Below the pieces are notes generated by a model that did not search any database, had not been told where the DNA came from, and worked only from the letters and a program-made list of their open reading frames with translations. Below, piece after piece: positions 52,704-62,165 of a stretch of 64,000 bases of DNA (position 1 is its first letter; each line of letters opens with the position of its first letter). Both the position numbers and the translations under genes were made by a program. This DNA comes from Bradyrhizobium sp. 138 (GTDB lineage Bacteria > Pseudomonadota > Alphaproteobacteria > Rhizobiales > Xanthobacteraceae): NCBI RefSeq assembly GCF_023074075.1, contig NZ_JADPKT010000053.1, positions 78,142 to 142,141 of the forward strand. The letters run 5' to 3'.

Positions 52704-53093
52704 GTGCTGAGCGGAGCAATGGCGATCGTGATCGGTAGCGCCCTGGGCGGCTGCGCCCGCTATTTCGTCTCCGGCGTGATCGCGCGGCGGCTGGGCGAAA
52801 CATTTCCGTGGGGCACCATGACCATCAACGTCACCGGCGCCTTCCTGATCGGCATTTTCGGCGCGCTGGCGACCCATCCCGGCTCGGCCTTCGCTGCGCC
52901 CAATCCATGGCTGTTCGCAGTGACCGGTTTTCTCGGCTGCTACACCACGGTGTCCTCGTTCAGCCTGCAAACGCTGACGCTGGCGCGCAGCGGCGAGCCG
53001 ATGCATGCGCTCGGCAATATCGTGCTCTCGGTCGGACTGTGCCTTGCCGCCGTCAGTTGCGGCTTCCTCCTTGCGGACAGCCTGGGAGGCTAG
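52704..53093 (+). CDS. crcB: Fluoride channel CrcB/Fluc, first copy
   Basis: A protein of about 129 residues with four membrane segments. IGSALGGCARYFVSG, TMTINVTGAFLIGIFGAL (Asn of the ion path) and TGFLGCYTTVSSFSLQTLTL (the conserved G-x-TT-x-SSF/STF loop) are the family signatures. Fluc proteins form dual-topology dimers that let fluoride leave the cell. The GTG at 52704 follows GGGAGGC; the ATG at 52719 is an alternative. It is followed 6 bp later by a second crcB gene. Confidence 0.93.
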   Translation: MLSGAMAIVIGSALGGCARYFVSGVIARRLGETFPWGTMTINVTGAFLIGIFGALATHPGSAFAAPNPWLFAVTGFLGCYTTVSSFSLQTLTLARSGEPMHALGNIVLSVGLCLAAVSCGFLLADSLGG

Positions 53094-53099
53094 AGGTAG

Positions 53100-53528
53100 A
53101 TGAAGTCCCCCTCTTCCGCCGAGCGCTGGCGCACTGCGATGCTCTATGCCTGGGTTGCCGCGGGCAGCATCGTCGGTGGCCTGACGCGTTATCTCGTCGG
53201 GCTCGCGCTCGATACCGGGCCGGGCTTTCCCTTCGCGACGCTGTTCATCAACGCGACGGGCTCGCTGATCATCGGCTTCTACGCGACGCTGACCGGCCCC
53301 GACGGCCGCATGCTGGCGCGGCCCGAGCACCGGCAATTCGTCATGACCGGGTTCTGCGGCGGCTACACCACCTTTTCGACCTTCAGCCTCGAGACCTTCC
53401 GCCTGTTCCACGGAGGCATGAAATACACGGCGCTCGCCTACATCGCCGCTTCCGTGATCTGCTGGCTGGTGTCGGTGTGGATCGGCCATATGATGGCGAG
53501 CCGCTACAACCGCTTGACAAGGAGCTGA
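53100..53528 (+). CDS. crcB: Fluoride channel CrcB/Fluc, second copy
   Basis: A 142-residue protein with four membrane segments. AGSIVGGLTRYLVGL, TLFINATGSLIIGFYATL and MTGFCGGYTTFSTFSLETFRL are the family motifs, here closer to the consensus than in the first copy. Two adjacent copies in one operon often form a heterodimer of fixed opposite topology. The ATG at 53100 has AGAGGT upstream. It ends 2 bp before the DUF190 gene. Confidence 0.95.
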   Translation: MKSPSSAERWRTAMLYAWVAAGSIVGGLTRYLVGLALDTGPGFPFATLFINATGSLIIGFYATLTGPDGRMLARPEHRQFVMTGFCGGYTTFSTFSLETFRLFHGGMKYTALAYIAASVICWLVSVWIGHMMASRYNRLTRS

Positions 53529-53530
53529 CC

Positions 53531-53872
53531 ATGCAAATTCCCGCTCAGGCAGTTTCGCTCCGGATCTTCATCGGCGAGAGCGACCATTTCGACGGCAAGC
53601 CGCTCTATGAAGCGATCGTGATGACGGCGCGCGAGCGGCACCTCGCCGGCGCTACCGTGCTGCGCGGGCCGATGGGGTTCGGCAAGTCGAGCCGGCTGCA
53701 TACCTCGAAGATCCTGCGGCTGTCGGAAGACCTGCCGCTCTTGATCGAGATCGTCGACAGCGAGGACAACATCAACGCATTCCTGCCCATCCTGGATGGC
53801 ATGATGTCGAGCGGGCTGATCACCTTGGAGAAGGTGCAGGTCCTGCAATATGGTGCGAAGGCCGCGAGCTGA
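53531..53872 (+). CDS. DUF190-family protein
   Basis: A 113-residue soluble protein. AVSLRIFIGESDHFDGKPLYEAIVMTARERHLAGATVLRGPMGFG (about residues 7-51) and DLPLLIEIVDSEDNINAFLPIL are the DUF190 pattern, a ferredoxin-like fold related to PII signal proteins. It is often found with crcB, and here it is the fourth gene of the fluoride-controlled operon, so it may regulate the channels or bind a nucleotide. Its function is not known. Confidence 0.92.
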   Translation: MQIPAQAVSLRIFIGESDHFDGKPLYEAIVMTARERHLAGATVLRGPMGFGKSSRLHTSKILRLSEDLPLLIEIVDSEDNINAFLPILDGMMSSGLITLEKVQVLQYGAKAAS

Positions 53873-53915
53873 GCGCCGCGGCAGCAACCCCAGCCCGCCG
53901 TGTCCAGGAGGCGGA

Positions 53916-54221
53916 ATGAACGACACTGTCACCAAGCCGAAGACGCGGACGAAGACCAAGGTCGAGCGGCCGAAGCTGCACAAGGTCATCCTGATCAACG
54001 ACGACTACACGCCGCGCGAATTCGTCACCATGATCCTCAAGGCCGAGTTCCGCATGAGCGAGGATGAGGCCTACAAGGTGATGATCACAGCGCACAAGCT
54101 GGGCGCCTGCGTCGTCGCCGTGTTCACCAAGGACGTCGCCGAGACCAAGGCCACGCGCGCCACCGACGCCGGCCGCGCCAAGGGCTATCCGCTGCTGTTC
54201 ACGACGGAGCCGGAGGAGTAA
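53916..54221 (+). CDS. clpS: ATP-dependent Clp protease adaptor ClpS
   Basis: A 101-residue adaptor. The core LHKVILINDDYTPREFVTMIL (about residues 20-40), EAYKVMITAHKLGACVVAVFTKDVAETKA (about 50-78) and the C-terminal LLFTTEPEE are typical of ClpS, which hands N-end-rule substrates to ClpA. The ATG at 53916 has an AGGAGGCGG ribosome site. No clpA lies nearby, and the gene follows the fluoride operon by 43 bp. The ends of clpS and the cyclase gene overlap by 37 bp on opposite strands. Confidence 0.95.
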   Translation: MNDTVTKPKTRTKTKVERPKLHKVILINDDYTPREFVTMILKAEFRMSEDEAYKVMITAHKLGACVVAVFTKDVAETKATRATDAGRAKGYPLLFTTEPEE

Positions 54222-55414
54222 ATTTCAGCCGCCCGCCGCGTGCTCTCTTCCGCCAGCCCATACACACGCTGCGCCTTGGAAAATCCCGCGATCGGAAATT
54301 CTCCGAGCTCGTGCCAATCGTGGCGGCAGACATTGGCAAAACCCTCCGAGGCGACGACGGTCCGCCCCAGCCGGCCCGTGATCTTCTCGAGCCGGGCCGC
54401 GAGATTGACGGCGGGGCCGATGCAGGTGAAGTCCAGCCGGTTGCCGCCGCCGATATTGCCGTAGAGGATGTTGCCGACATGCAGCGCGACGCCGAAGCGG
54501 AAGCGCTCGACGGCCTCTCCGACTGGAAACGCGAGCGCCTCGACGCTGGCGCGGGATTCGCGCGCCGCTTCCAGCACACCCGCGCAGACATGCGCGGCAT
54601 CGCCGACATATTCGTCGATCGGAAACACCGCGAGCAGCCCGTCGCCCATGAATTTCAGCACCTCGCCGCCATGATCCCGGATCGCGGTGACCTGACAGTC
54701 GAAATAGTGATTGAGGATCTGGACCACCGTCTCGGCCGGCAACCGGTCCGACAGCGCGGTGAAGCCGCGCAGATCCGACAGCCAGATCGCAGCCTGCATG
54801 GTGTCGTTGTGGCCGCGGCGGATCTGGCCGCCGAGGATGCGGGCACCGGCGCGATTGCCGACATAGGTGTCGAGCAGCATCTCCGCCGTGCGGCGCAGGC
54901 TGATGATCTCGCTGACGCGCGCGAGCGGCGCTATGATGGCCCGGATCGCCGCGATGTCGTCGTCGCTGAAGCCGCCGGGCTGCCGCGTCATCCAGCTCGT
55001 CGCGTTGACCGAGCCGTCGAGAAACGGCAGCGGCACCGCAACATAGTCGGTCACGCCTTCGGCGCGCATGTCGTTGACGATTGGAAACCGCTGGCTGCCG
55101 GGATCGTCGACGCGCCCCCTCACCTCCAGCCCCTGCTCGAACACGATCCGAAGCGGGCTCTGGGCAAACTCCGGCGAGTCCAGAACATCGAACTCGACCG
55201 CGCCGATTTCGACCCCTTCGCCCTGCCGCCAGATGAAGTTGCGGCCGAATATTTCCGGGTGGAGCGTGCGGATGAAGATGCCGAACCGGAACACCGGCAG
55301 GCCGGCCGCGACCAGGCGTTCGCAGAAATCCGCGATCATCTCGACCGGCTCTACCGACGACCAGGCGCCGTCGATCAGCCAATTGGAGACGCGCTGAAGC
55401 TCGGAGCTGCTCAT
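54185..55414 (-). CDS. Adenylate/guanylate cyclase (class III)
   Basis: A 409-residue protein. An N-terminal sensor-like domain (about residues 1-190) leads to a class III cyclase domain starting AIWLSDLRGFTALSDRLPAE (first metal Asp in SDLRG), with FMGDGLLAVFP (second metal Asp) and the later LDFTCIGPAVNLAARLEKITG. The substrate-specificity positions cannot be fixed by eye. The N-terminal part resembles the GAF-like sensors that often precede such cyclases. It is convergent with clpS. Confidence 0.9.
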   Translation of the reverse strand: MSSSELQRVSNWLIDGAWSSVEPVEMIADFCERLVAAGLPVFRFGIFIRTLHPEIFGRNFIWRQGEGVEIGAVEFDVLDSPEFAQSPLRIVFEQGLEVRGRVDDPGSQRFPIVNDMRAEGVTDYVAVPLPFLDGSVNATSWMTRQPGGFSDDDIAAIRAIIAPLARVSEIISLRRTAEMLLDTYVGNRAGARILGGQIRRGHNDTMQAAIWLSDLRGFTALSDRLPAETVVQILNHYFDCQVTAIRDHGGEVLKFMGDGLLAVFPIDEYVGDAAHVCAGVLEAARESRASVEALAFPVGEAVERFRFGVALHVGNILYGNIGGGNRLDFTCIGPAVNLAARLEKITGRLGRTVVASEGFANVCRHDWHELGEFPIAGFSKAQRVYGLAEESTRRAAEIYSSGSVVNSSG

Positions 55415-55476
55415 GTCCGCATTTGCGGACGAAGTTGTGGGATCGTCAAGCTGCGCGGTGAGCTAGTACCGAGACA

Positions 55477-56565
55477 TCAACGTCCCACCTGCCCGCGGTC
55501 GCGCAGGAAGTGGTCGGCCAGCACGCAGGCCATCATGGCCTCGCCGACGGGGACGGCGCGGATGCCGACGCAGGGGTCGTGGCGCCCCTTCGTGAAGATT
55601 TCGGTGTCCGCGCCCTGGCGATCGACGGTGAGACGGGGCTGCAGGATCGACGAGGTCGGCTTCACGGCGAAACGCACCACCACCGGCTGCCCCGTGGAGA
55701 TGCCGCCCAGCACGCCGCCGGCATGGTTGGACAGGAAGCGCGTGCCGTCATTGCCGGTGCGCATCTCGTCGGCGTTCTCCTCACCGGTGAGCTCGGCCGC
55801 GCCAAAACCGGCGCCGATCTCGACGCCTTTCACCGCATTGATGGTCATCATCGCACCTGCCAGATCAGAATCGAGCTTGGCGTAGATCGGCGCGCCAAGG
55901 CCGGCCGGCACGCCTTCGGCGACGATTTCGATCACCGCACCGATCGAGGAGCCGCTCTTGCGGATGCCGTCGAGATAGGTCTCGAAGAACGCGGCCTTGT
56001 CCTTGTCCGGGCAGAAGAATGGATTCCTGGCGATCTCGTCCCAGTCCCATTTGCCGCGGTCGATCTTGTGCGGCCCCATCTGCACCAGCGCGCCGCGCAC
56101 CCTGACGTCGGGCAGCACCTTTCGCGCGATCGCGCCAGCGGCAACACGCGTCGCGGTCTCGCGCGCCGAGGAGCGGCCGCCGCCGCGATAGTCGCGCAGG
56201 CCGTATTTGGCCTCATAGGTGAAGTCGGCGTGACCGGGGCGAAACTTGTCCTTGATCTCGGAATAGTCCTTGGAGCGCTGGTCGGTGTTCTCGATCAGGA
56301 GCCCGATCGGCGTGCCCGTCGTCACCTGCACGCCGGTCTCCGGATGCGCCATCACGCCGGAGAGGATCTTGACCTGGTCCGGCTCCTGGCGCTGCGTGGT
56401 GAAGCGCGATTGGCCCGGCCGGCGGCGATCGAGATCGCCCTGGATATCGGCCTCGGTGAGCGGAATCATGGGCGGACAGCCATCGACCACGCAGCCGATT
56501 GCCACCCCATGGCTCTCGCCGAAGGTGGTGACGCGGAACATGTGGCCGAAGGTGTTGAAGGACAT
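55477..56565 (-). CDS. aroC: Chorismate synthase
   Basis: A 362-residue FMN-dependent enzyme that makes chorismate from EPSP, the last shared step of aromatic amino-acid synthesis. GESHGVAIGCVVDGCPPMIPL (about 17-37), YGLRDYRGGGRSSARETATRVAAGA (about 120-144) and FLSNHAGGVLGGISTGQPV (about 273-291) are the three family signatures. The frame is complete and of normal length. Confidence 0.97.
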   Translation of the reverse strand: MSFNTFGHMFRVTTFGESHGVAIGCVVDGCPPMIPLTEADIQGDLDRRRPGQSRFTTQRQEPDQVKILSGVMAHPETGVQVTTGTPIGLLIENTDQRSKDYSEIKDKFRPGHADFTYEAKYGLRDYRGGGRSSARETATRVAAGAIARKVLPDVRVRGALVQMGPHKIDRGKWDWDEIARNPFFCPDKDKAAFFETYLDGIRKSGSSIGAVIEIVAEGVPAGLGAPIYAKLDSDLAGAMMTINAVKGVEIGAGFGAAELTGEENADEMRTGNDGTRFLSNHAGGVLGGISTGQPVVVRFAVKPTSSILQPRLTVDRQGADTEIFTKGRHDPCVGIRAVPVGEAMMACVLADHFLRDRGQVGR

Positions 56566-56623
56566 CGCTGCTCGCAGGCTCGGTTCCAGTGTGTGGTAAC
56601 GCGCGAGGAGCTGGGGGTCAAAC

Positions 56624-57223
56624 CTAACTAAACTTCTCCAGCCGGCCCTCGCGGAACACGTAGACGGCGCCTTGCTGGATAGAGAGCTCGGCGGCGCCGG
56701 CGGGTGTCTCGATGCCCAAAGCCACCATCAGGGCCCGGCACGCGCCGCCATGGGCAACTGCGACGGTGTCGACCAGGAGCGACTCGTACCAATCGAGCAT
56801 GCGCAGCTGCACCGCCGCATAGGTCTCGCCGCCAACGGGCGCCACCGTCCATTTGTCGGCGAGGCGCCTCGCATAGACGTCGGGATCGGTGGCCTCGCTT
56901 TCAGCCAGCGTCAGCCCCTCCCAGGTGCCGTAGCCGATCTCGCGCAGGCGATCGTCGAGCGAATAGTCGGCAGGCGGCAGTTCGAGCTTGCCGCGGACGA
57001 GTTCCATGGTCTGGCGCGCACGCCCGAGCGGGCTCGACACGTAGGGCAGCGCCGCTCTGTCCTTGCCGTCGCGCCTGAACAGATCGGCCAGAACGTCAGC
57101 CGCCTGCACGGCCTGGCCGCGGCCGCGCGCGTTCAGCGGGACGTCCCTGGTGCCCTGAAGCCTCCCGAGTGCATTCCACTCGGTCTCGCCGTGGCGAAGG
57201 AAGTAGATCGTGGGCACGGACAT
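56624..57223 (-). CDS. Histidine phosphatase family protein
   Basis: A 199-residue protein with the RHG motif FLRHGETEWNALGRLQG (about residues 8-24), SSPLGRARQTMELV (about 63-76) and the second catalytic His in VAVAHGGACRALM (about 153-165). Members are phosphoglycerate mutases or small-molecule phosphatases. The motif layout fits a cofactor-dependent mutase or phosphatase; the substrate is unknown. It lies between fabI and aroC, with 12 bp to fabI, so it may be co-transcribed with fabI. Confidence 0.92.
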   Translation of the reverse strand: MSVPTIYFLRHGETEWNALGRLQGTRDVPLNARGRGQAVQAADVLADLFRRDGKDRAALPYVSSPLGRARQTMELVRGKLELPPADYSLDDRLREIGYGTWEGLTLAESEATDPDVYARRLADKWTVAPVGGETYAAVQLRMLDWYESLLVDTVAVAHGGACRALMVALGIETPAGAAELSIQQGAVYVFREGRLEKFS

Positions 57224-57235
57224 CGCGGCTGAAAG

Positions 57236-58051
<816 letters not shown>

Positions 58052-58222
58052 TTGAACGTCCCGTCGAACTCTTGGTGAGGTCTGGAGGTACACCAGCCCT
58101 CCCCTGCGGTACAGCCCTAATACGCCGCGTTAACGTTGTTTCGAGCGCCGGAATAGCCGTTCCATTCGGGTGTTATCATCGCTATAGGCGCCCGCGCCTG
58201 ATACCAGGACGTCAAGACCGCA

Positions 58223-58711
58223 ATGAGTGCGTTTCGCCAGAGTGTGGAGGCCATGATCCCGGCGTTGCGCCGCTACGCCCGCGCGCTCACGCGCGATGCG
58301 GACGCGGCCGATGATCTGGTGCAGGACACGCTGGTGCGGGCACTGCGTTCGGAGCGATTGTTTCTCGGCGGTGACGTCAGGAGCTGGCTCTACACGATCC
58401 TGACCAACCTCAACAAGAACCGGCGGCGCTCGCTGGCAAGGCGGCCGCAGTTCATGCAGCTGACGGAGAACAACCCGGATGCCAGCGGCACCGAAGCCGA
58501 AGGCCGCGACATCGAGCGGGCGCTGGCGACGCTCGTCGAGGAGCAACGTTCGGTGCTGCTGCTGGTCATGCTGGAGGGCATGAGCTACCGCGAGGTCGCC
58601 GACATCCAGGGCGTGCCGATCGGCACCGTGATGTCGCGCCTGGCCCGCGCCCGCGCCCACGTCAAGGCCTCGCTGGACGGCGAGCGCACGACGCTCAGGC
58701 GGGTGAAATGA
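58223..58711 (+). CDS. ECF RNA polymerase sigma factor
   Basis: A 162-residue sigma-70 factor with region 2 (IPALRRYARALTRDADAADDLVQDTLVRAL, about residues 12-41) and region 4 (VLLLVMLEGMSYREVADIQGVPIGTVMSRLARARAHVK, about 112-149). The lack of region 3 marks an extracytoplasmic-function factor. The anti-sigma-like gene follows after 106 bp. An AGGA element precedes the ATG. It probably directs a stress regulon; the promoters it reads cannot be seen here. Confidence 0.93.
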   Translation: MSAFRQSVEAMIPALRRYARALTRDADAADDLVQDTLVRALRSERLFLGGDVRSWLYTILTNLNKNRRRSLARRPQFMQLTENNPDASGTEAEGRDIERALATLVEEQRSVLLLVMLEGMSYREVADIQGVPIGTVMSRLARARAHVKASLDGERTTLRRVK

Positions 58712-58817
58712 TGGCAGGGTTGATGCATCGCGTGTCGTCCACCCGCAGCGTGCCGATGCCGCGAGCGAAGTCGAGCTTGGAACGAGATTTAGGGCCACAG
58801 AGCCAGAGACGATCGAT

Positions 58818-59588
58818 ATGAACGAGCGCAAGATCCCAGTGACCGAGGACGAACTGCACGCCTATGTCGACGGCGAGCTGCCGGCCGAGCGCCGGGCCGA
58901 CGTCGAGGCCTTTCTTGCCGCCCATCCTGACGAGGCCGAGCGCGTGCAGTCCTGGCGGGCCATGGCGGAGATGCTGCACGCCCGTTACGACACCGTCGCC
59001 CAGGAGCCGGTGCCGGCGCGGCTGGAGCTCGAGCGGCTGGAACGCCGCCCGCGGCAGTGGCTCTATGGCGCCGCGGCCGCTGTGCTGGTTGCTTTCGTCG
59101 CCGGCGGCACGGCCGGTTGGGTCGCGCATGGCGCCGCAAGCGCACCCTCGACCTTCCAGAGCTTTACCGCAGACGCGCTCGACGCCCACCGCCTCTATGT
59201 CGTCGAGGTCCGCCACCCCGTCGAGGTTGGCGGAAACGAGCGCGACCATCTCCAGGCCTGGCTGACCCGGCGCTGCGGCTGGACCGTGTTCGCGCCGAAC
59301 CTGGAGGCCAGCGGGTTGAAGCTCGTCGGCGGCCGGCTTTTGCCGGGGCCGAACGGCCCGGCCTCGTTCCTGATGTATGAGGGGGCCTCTGGCGAGCGCT
59401 ACACGATCTACACCGCCAAGACCGAGAATGGTGCGACGCAAATGCGTTACGCCAAAACGGACAAGGACGGCGCGCTGTTCTGGGCCGAGCGCGGCGTCGG
59501 CTATGTCGTCAGCGGCGGCGGTGATCGCGACCGGCTGACCAAGGTGGCGCAGGCCGTCTACGATCAGGCCGAGAAAAACGGCACCTAG
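58818..59588 (+). CDS. Anti-sigma factor-like membrane protein
   Basis: A 256-residue protein. The N-terminal TEDELHAYVDGELPAERRADVEAFL (about 9-33) is the usual start of anti-sigma factors of this kind, without a zinc-binding HxxxCxxC. A membrane helix (WLYGAAAAVLVAFVAGGTAGWVA, about 77-99) is followed by a periplasmic domain of about 155 residues. It should hold the ECF sigma factor of the preceding gene inactive and release it on an envelope signal. Confidence 0.9.
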   Translation: MNERKIPVTEDELHAYVDGELPAERRADVEAFLAAHPDEAERVQSWRAMAEMLHARYDTVAQEPVPARLELERLERRPRQWLYGAAAAVLVAFVAGGTAGWVAHGAASAPSTFQSFTADALDAHRLYVVEVRHPVEVGGNERDHLQAWLTRRCGWTVFAPNLEASGLKLVGGRLLPGPNGPASFLMYEGASGERYTIYTAKTENGATQMRYAKTDKDGALFWAERGVGYVVSGGGDRDRLTKVAQAVYDQAEKNGT

Positions 59589-59910
59589 ACAGCCGCTCGA
59601 GCGTGGTGCCCAGATTCCGTCATCGAAAATTTGGAATCAAGACATCGGCGCGTCTCATTATCGCACCGGATGATCACGCGAAAATGAGCAGCGTTCGATC
59701 CGCCGATCGACGCGGGCGGCCTCGATTGGGGTTTTTGGTACCGCGCTGGTCCCCCTCTCGAGGCCGCACCTTTTTATCGGCTGCCCCGCCGGACAGCCGA
59801 CACGTCTCCAACGTCAGCGTCGAAGCGCGAGCCGCGCTTCAGGCGTATGTTGAGCATCATCCTTTCGGGAAGAGAACGCTCCGATCGTCGAACTGGCCTC
59901 GGATAGCGCC
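59589..59910. other. 322-bp gap with no gene seen
   Basis: The stretch lies between the anti-sigma gene end and the DnaJ-like gene end. A GTG-started frame at 59603 has no ribosome site and a random-looking product. No strong hairpin with a T run was seen. Confidence 0.5.
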
Positions 59911-60873
59911 CTAGCCGAGTCCGCTACGTGGATTGTAGGGGTGTTGGTCCCGCCACTTCTCCATCAATGCTTCAAGCTCGGCGTCGTTCCCGTCCGGTAG
60001 CATAATCCTGATGGTGACGAAGAGATCCCCGGTTCCGCCAGCTTTCGGCAGGCCCTTGCCCTTGAGGCGGAAGGTCCGGCCACTGGAGGTGTTCTTCGGC
60101 ACCGAAAGCTCCACGGCATTGCCGAGGGTGGGCACGCGGACCTTAGCCCCGAGCACCGCCTCGTAGAGCGTGACCGGCAGGTCGATACGCAGGTCGGCGC
60201 CCTCGACCTTGAAGTAGGCGTGCGGCGCGATGCTGATGGTGATGAGGAGATCGCCGGGCGGATGGCCCTGCGCGGACTCGCCCTGCCCCCGAAGCCGGAT
60301 CTGCTGGCCCTCGGTGACCCCAGCCGGAATCTTGACGTTGAGCTCCTTGCCCGTCGGCAGCCGGACGCGCTTCTCGCCACCCTTGACCGACTCTTCCAGC
60401 GAGACGGACATGGCAACATTCACGTCGAGATCGAGCCCGATCCCGCCGGTGTCGAATTCGAACTGGGCGCCGCCGCCGGCCCCAGGCCGCGCGCCACGCA
60501 TCCCGCCGCCGAACATGCTGTTGAGGATATCCTCGAACGCGCCGCCACCCTGGCCAGGGCCACCACCGGAGCGGAACGTATAGCTTTCGAACCCGCCGGG
60601 GCCGGCGCGGCCGCGCGGCCCGCCGCCGCCCGGAAAACCCTGGAAGCGCGGCTTGCCCTCGGCGTCGATCTCGCCGCGGTCGAACAGCTTGCGCTTGTCC
60701 TCGTCGCCGATGATCTCGTTCGCCGAGTTGATCTCGGAGAAGCGCTCGGCGGCTTTCGGGTCGTCCTTGTTGCTGTCGGGATGGTGCTTCTTGGCAAGCT
60801 TGCGATAGGCGCTTTTGATCGCGGCAGCGCTGGCGCTCCGCGGCACCCCCAAGACCTCATAGGGGTCGCGCAT
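59911..60873 (-). CDS. DnaJ-family protein (CbpA-like, no zinc finger)
   Basis: A 320-residue co-chaperone. The J domain runs from PYEVLGVPRSASAAAIKSAYRKLAKKHHPDSN (HPD at about residues 31-33), followed by a Gly/Phe-rich region (GGGGPRGRAGPGGF) and two C-terminal substrate-binding domains (GKELNVKIPAGVTEGQQIRLRGQG; VPKNTSSGRTFRLKGKGLP). The cysteine zinc finger of DnaJ is absent, as in CbpA. It stimulates DnaK. The gene stands alone. Confidence 0.93.
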   Translation of the reverse strand: MRDPYEVLGVPRSASAAAIKSAYRKLAKKHHPDSNKDDPKAAERFSEINSANEIIGDEDKRKLFDRGEIDAEGKPRFQGFPGGGGPRGRAGPGGFESYTFRSGGGPGQGGGAFEDILNSMFGGGMRGARPGAGGGAQFEFDTGGIGLDLDVNVAMSVSLEESVKGGEKRVRLPTGKELNVKIPAGVTEGQQIRLRGQGESAQGHPPGDLLITISIAPHAYFKVEGADLRIDLPVTLYEAVLGAKVRVPTLGNAVELSVPKNTSSGRTFRLKGKGLPKAGGTGDLFVTIRIMLPDGNDAELEALMEKWRDQHPYNPRSGLG

Positions 60874-60982
60874 CCGTCACGTCTCCTTCAAGAAATCGAA
60901 TTGTTCAAAGGGCTCCCCGCCCCATCTGCGATCCATGTGGGGAGAGCGTGGCATTTTTGCAACTAGGCTTGCCGGCCGAATC

Positions 60983-61390
60983 CTAGCTCCGCCACGGCTT
61001 TAGCGTATGAATCTCCCAACGGCCACGGGTGCTTTGGCAGCCGGCGCCCTGGAGCCAGCTTTCGGTCGCCCCGTTGACGTAGCTCGCCAGGAAATCGCGG
61101 CATTTGCGGCCGTCCTCGGCGGCATAGGACTGCGCGATCGGCGTCACCGAACCGCGCGCCCCGGTCTCCGGATTCTCCCAATGCTGGCTGGAATCCTTGT
61201 CGCCCTTGCTGAGGACGTCGGAGGCAGCGTTGCGGGCGAAGGCGAGATCGGTCTCGGTCGGCGGGGCCTCCTTTGCCGGACGCGCGATCGAACCGGTGAG
61301 GTCGTTGTCGTCGGCCTTGGCGTAGGCACTCTGGTCGTTGCGGGAAAAGCTGCATCCCCCGGTCCCGAGCCCGATGAGGATGATCGTCAT
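60983..61390 (-). CDS. Lipoprotein of the RT0821/Lpp0805-like surface family
   Basis: A protein of 135 residues from the ATG at 61390. LGTGGCSFSR contains a lipobox Cys at residue 13, and SYAAEDGRKCRDFLASYVNG and the end GCQSTRGRWEI match the pattern I know from RT0821/Lpp0805 surface proteins. The signal peptide from this ATG is very short and lacks charge. The frame is open upstream to 61546, with RVGLSAIRPSGFV before the Met, so a non-ATG start upstream is possible, as is a one-base shift from an ATG at 61436. Confidence 0.65.
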   Translation of the reverse strand: MTIILIGLGTGGCSFSRNDQSAYAKADDNDLTGSIARPAKEAPPTETDLAFARNAASDVLSKGDKDSSQHWENPETGARGSVTPIAQSYAAEDGRKCRDFLASYVNGATESWLQGAGCQSTRGRWEIHTLKPWRS

Positions 61391-61503
61391 GACAAAGCCG
61401 GACGGCCGGATCGCCGATAGGCCAACGCGTCCCCATGCCCTATATAGGGCGGGAGCGGACAACAACGCGTTTTGGGCCGCGGGACGCAACTCGGACTCCA
61501 GAC

Positions 61504-62145
61504 ATGACCGACACGACCTCGATGAAACACCAGACACCCTTAACATCCGGTGATTTCACCGCCGCCGACGAGCCATTTGCGTTGTTCGAGGCCTGGCTGA
61601 ACGAGGCAATCAAGAGCGAGCCGAATGATCCGAACGCCATGGCGCTCGCAACCGTCGATCCCGACGGGCTGCCTGATGTGCGCATGGTGCTGATGAAGGG
61701 CTTCGATACCGAGGGTTTTGTCTTCTACAGCCACATCGCGAGCCAGAAGGGCCGCGAACTCGCCGCAAATCCTAAGGCAGCGTTACTTTTCCACTGGAAG
61801 TCGCTGCGCCGTCAGGTCCGCATCCGCGGCAACGTGACGCCGGTGACCGACGCCGAGGCCGACGCCTATTTCGCCACCCGCCCCAAGCAGGCGCAGATCG
61901 GCGCCTGGGCGAGCAAGCAGTCGCAGGAGCTGGAGAGCCGCTTCGCCTTCGAACAGGCGATTGCGAAAGTCGCGGCCAGATACGTCATCGGCGAAGTGCC
62001 GCGGCCGCCGGGGTGGAGCGGCTGGCGCATCACGCCCTCGCGGATCGAGTTCTGGCACGACCGCCCATTCCGTCTGCACGACCGCATCGAATTTCGCCGT
62101 GACGCGGCCGGCCAACCATGGTCCAAGACGCGGATGTATCCGTGA
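61504..62145 (+). CDS. pdxH: Pyridoxamine 5'-phosphate oxidase
   Basis: A 213-residue FMN enzyme that oxidises PNP and PMP to pyridoxal 5'-phosphate. MALATVDPDGLPDVRMVLMKGFDTEGFVFYSH (about residues 42-73, FMN contacts in R-MVL-K), LLFHWKSLRRQVRIRG (about 93-108) and WSGWRITPSRIEFWHDRPFRLHDR near the C-terminus are the family signatures. The ATG at 61504 fits the family start; the longer frame from 61435 is not coding-like. Confidence 0.95.
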   Translation: MTDTTSMKHQTPLTSGDFTAADEPFALFEAWLNEAIKSEPNDPNAMALATVDPDGLPDVRMVLMKGFDTEGFVFYSHIASQKGRELAANPKAALLFHWKSLRRQVRIRGNVTPVTDAEADAYFATRPKQAQIGAWASKQSQELESRFAFEQAIAKVAARYVIGEVPRPPGWSGWRITPSRIEFWHDRPFRLHDRIEFRRDAAGQPWSKTRMYP

Positions 62146-62165
62146 GATTTGGGCCGACCTGAAAG

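Noticed and set aside
59603..59914. GTG-started frame of 103 aa
   Set aside because: No ribosome site; the product looks random and overlaps the end of the DnaJ-like gene.
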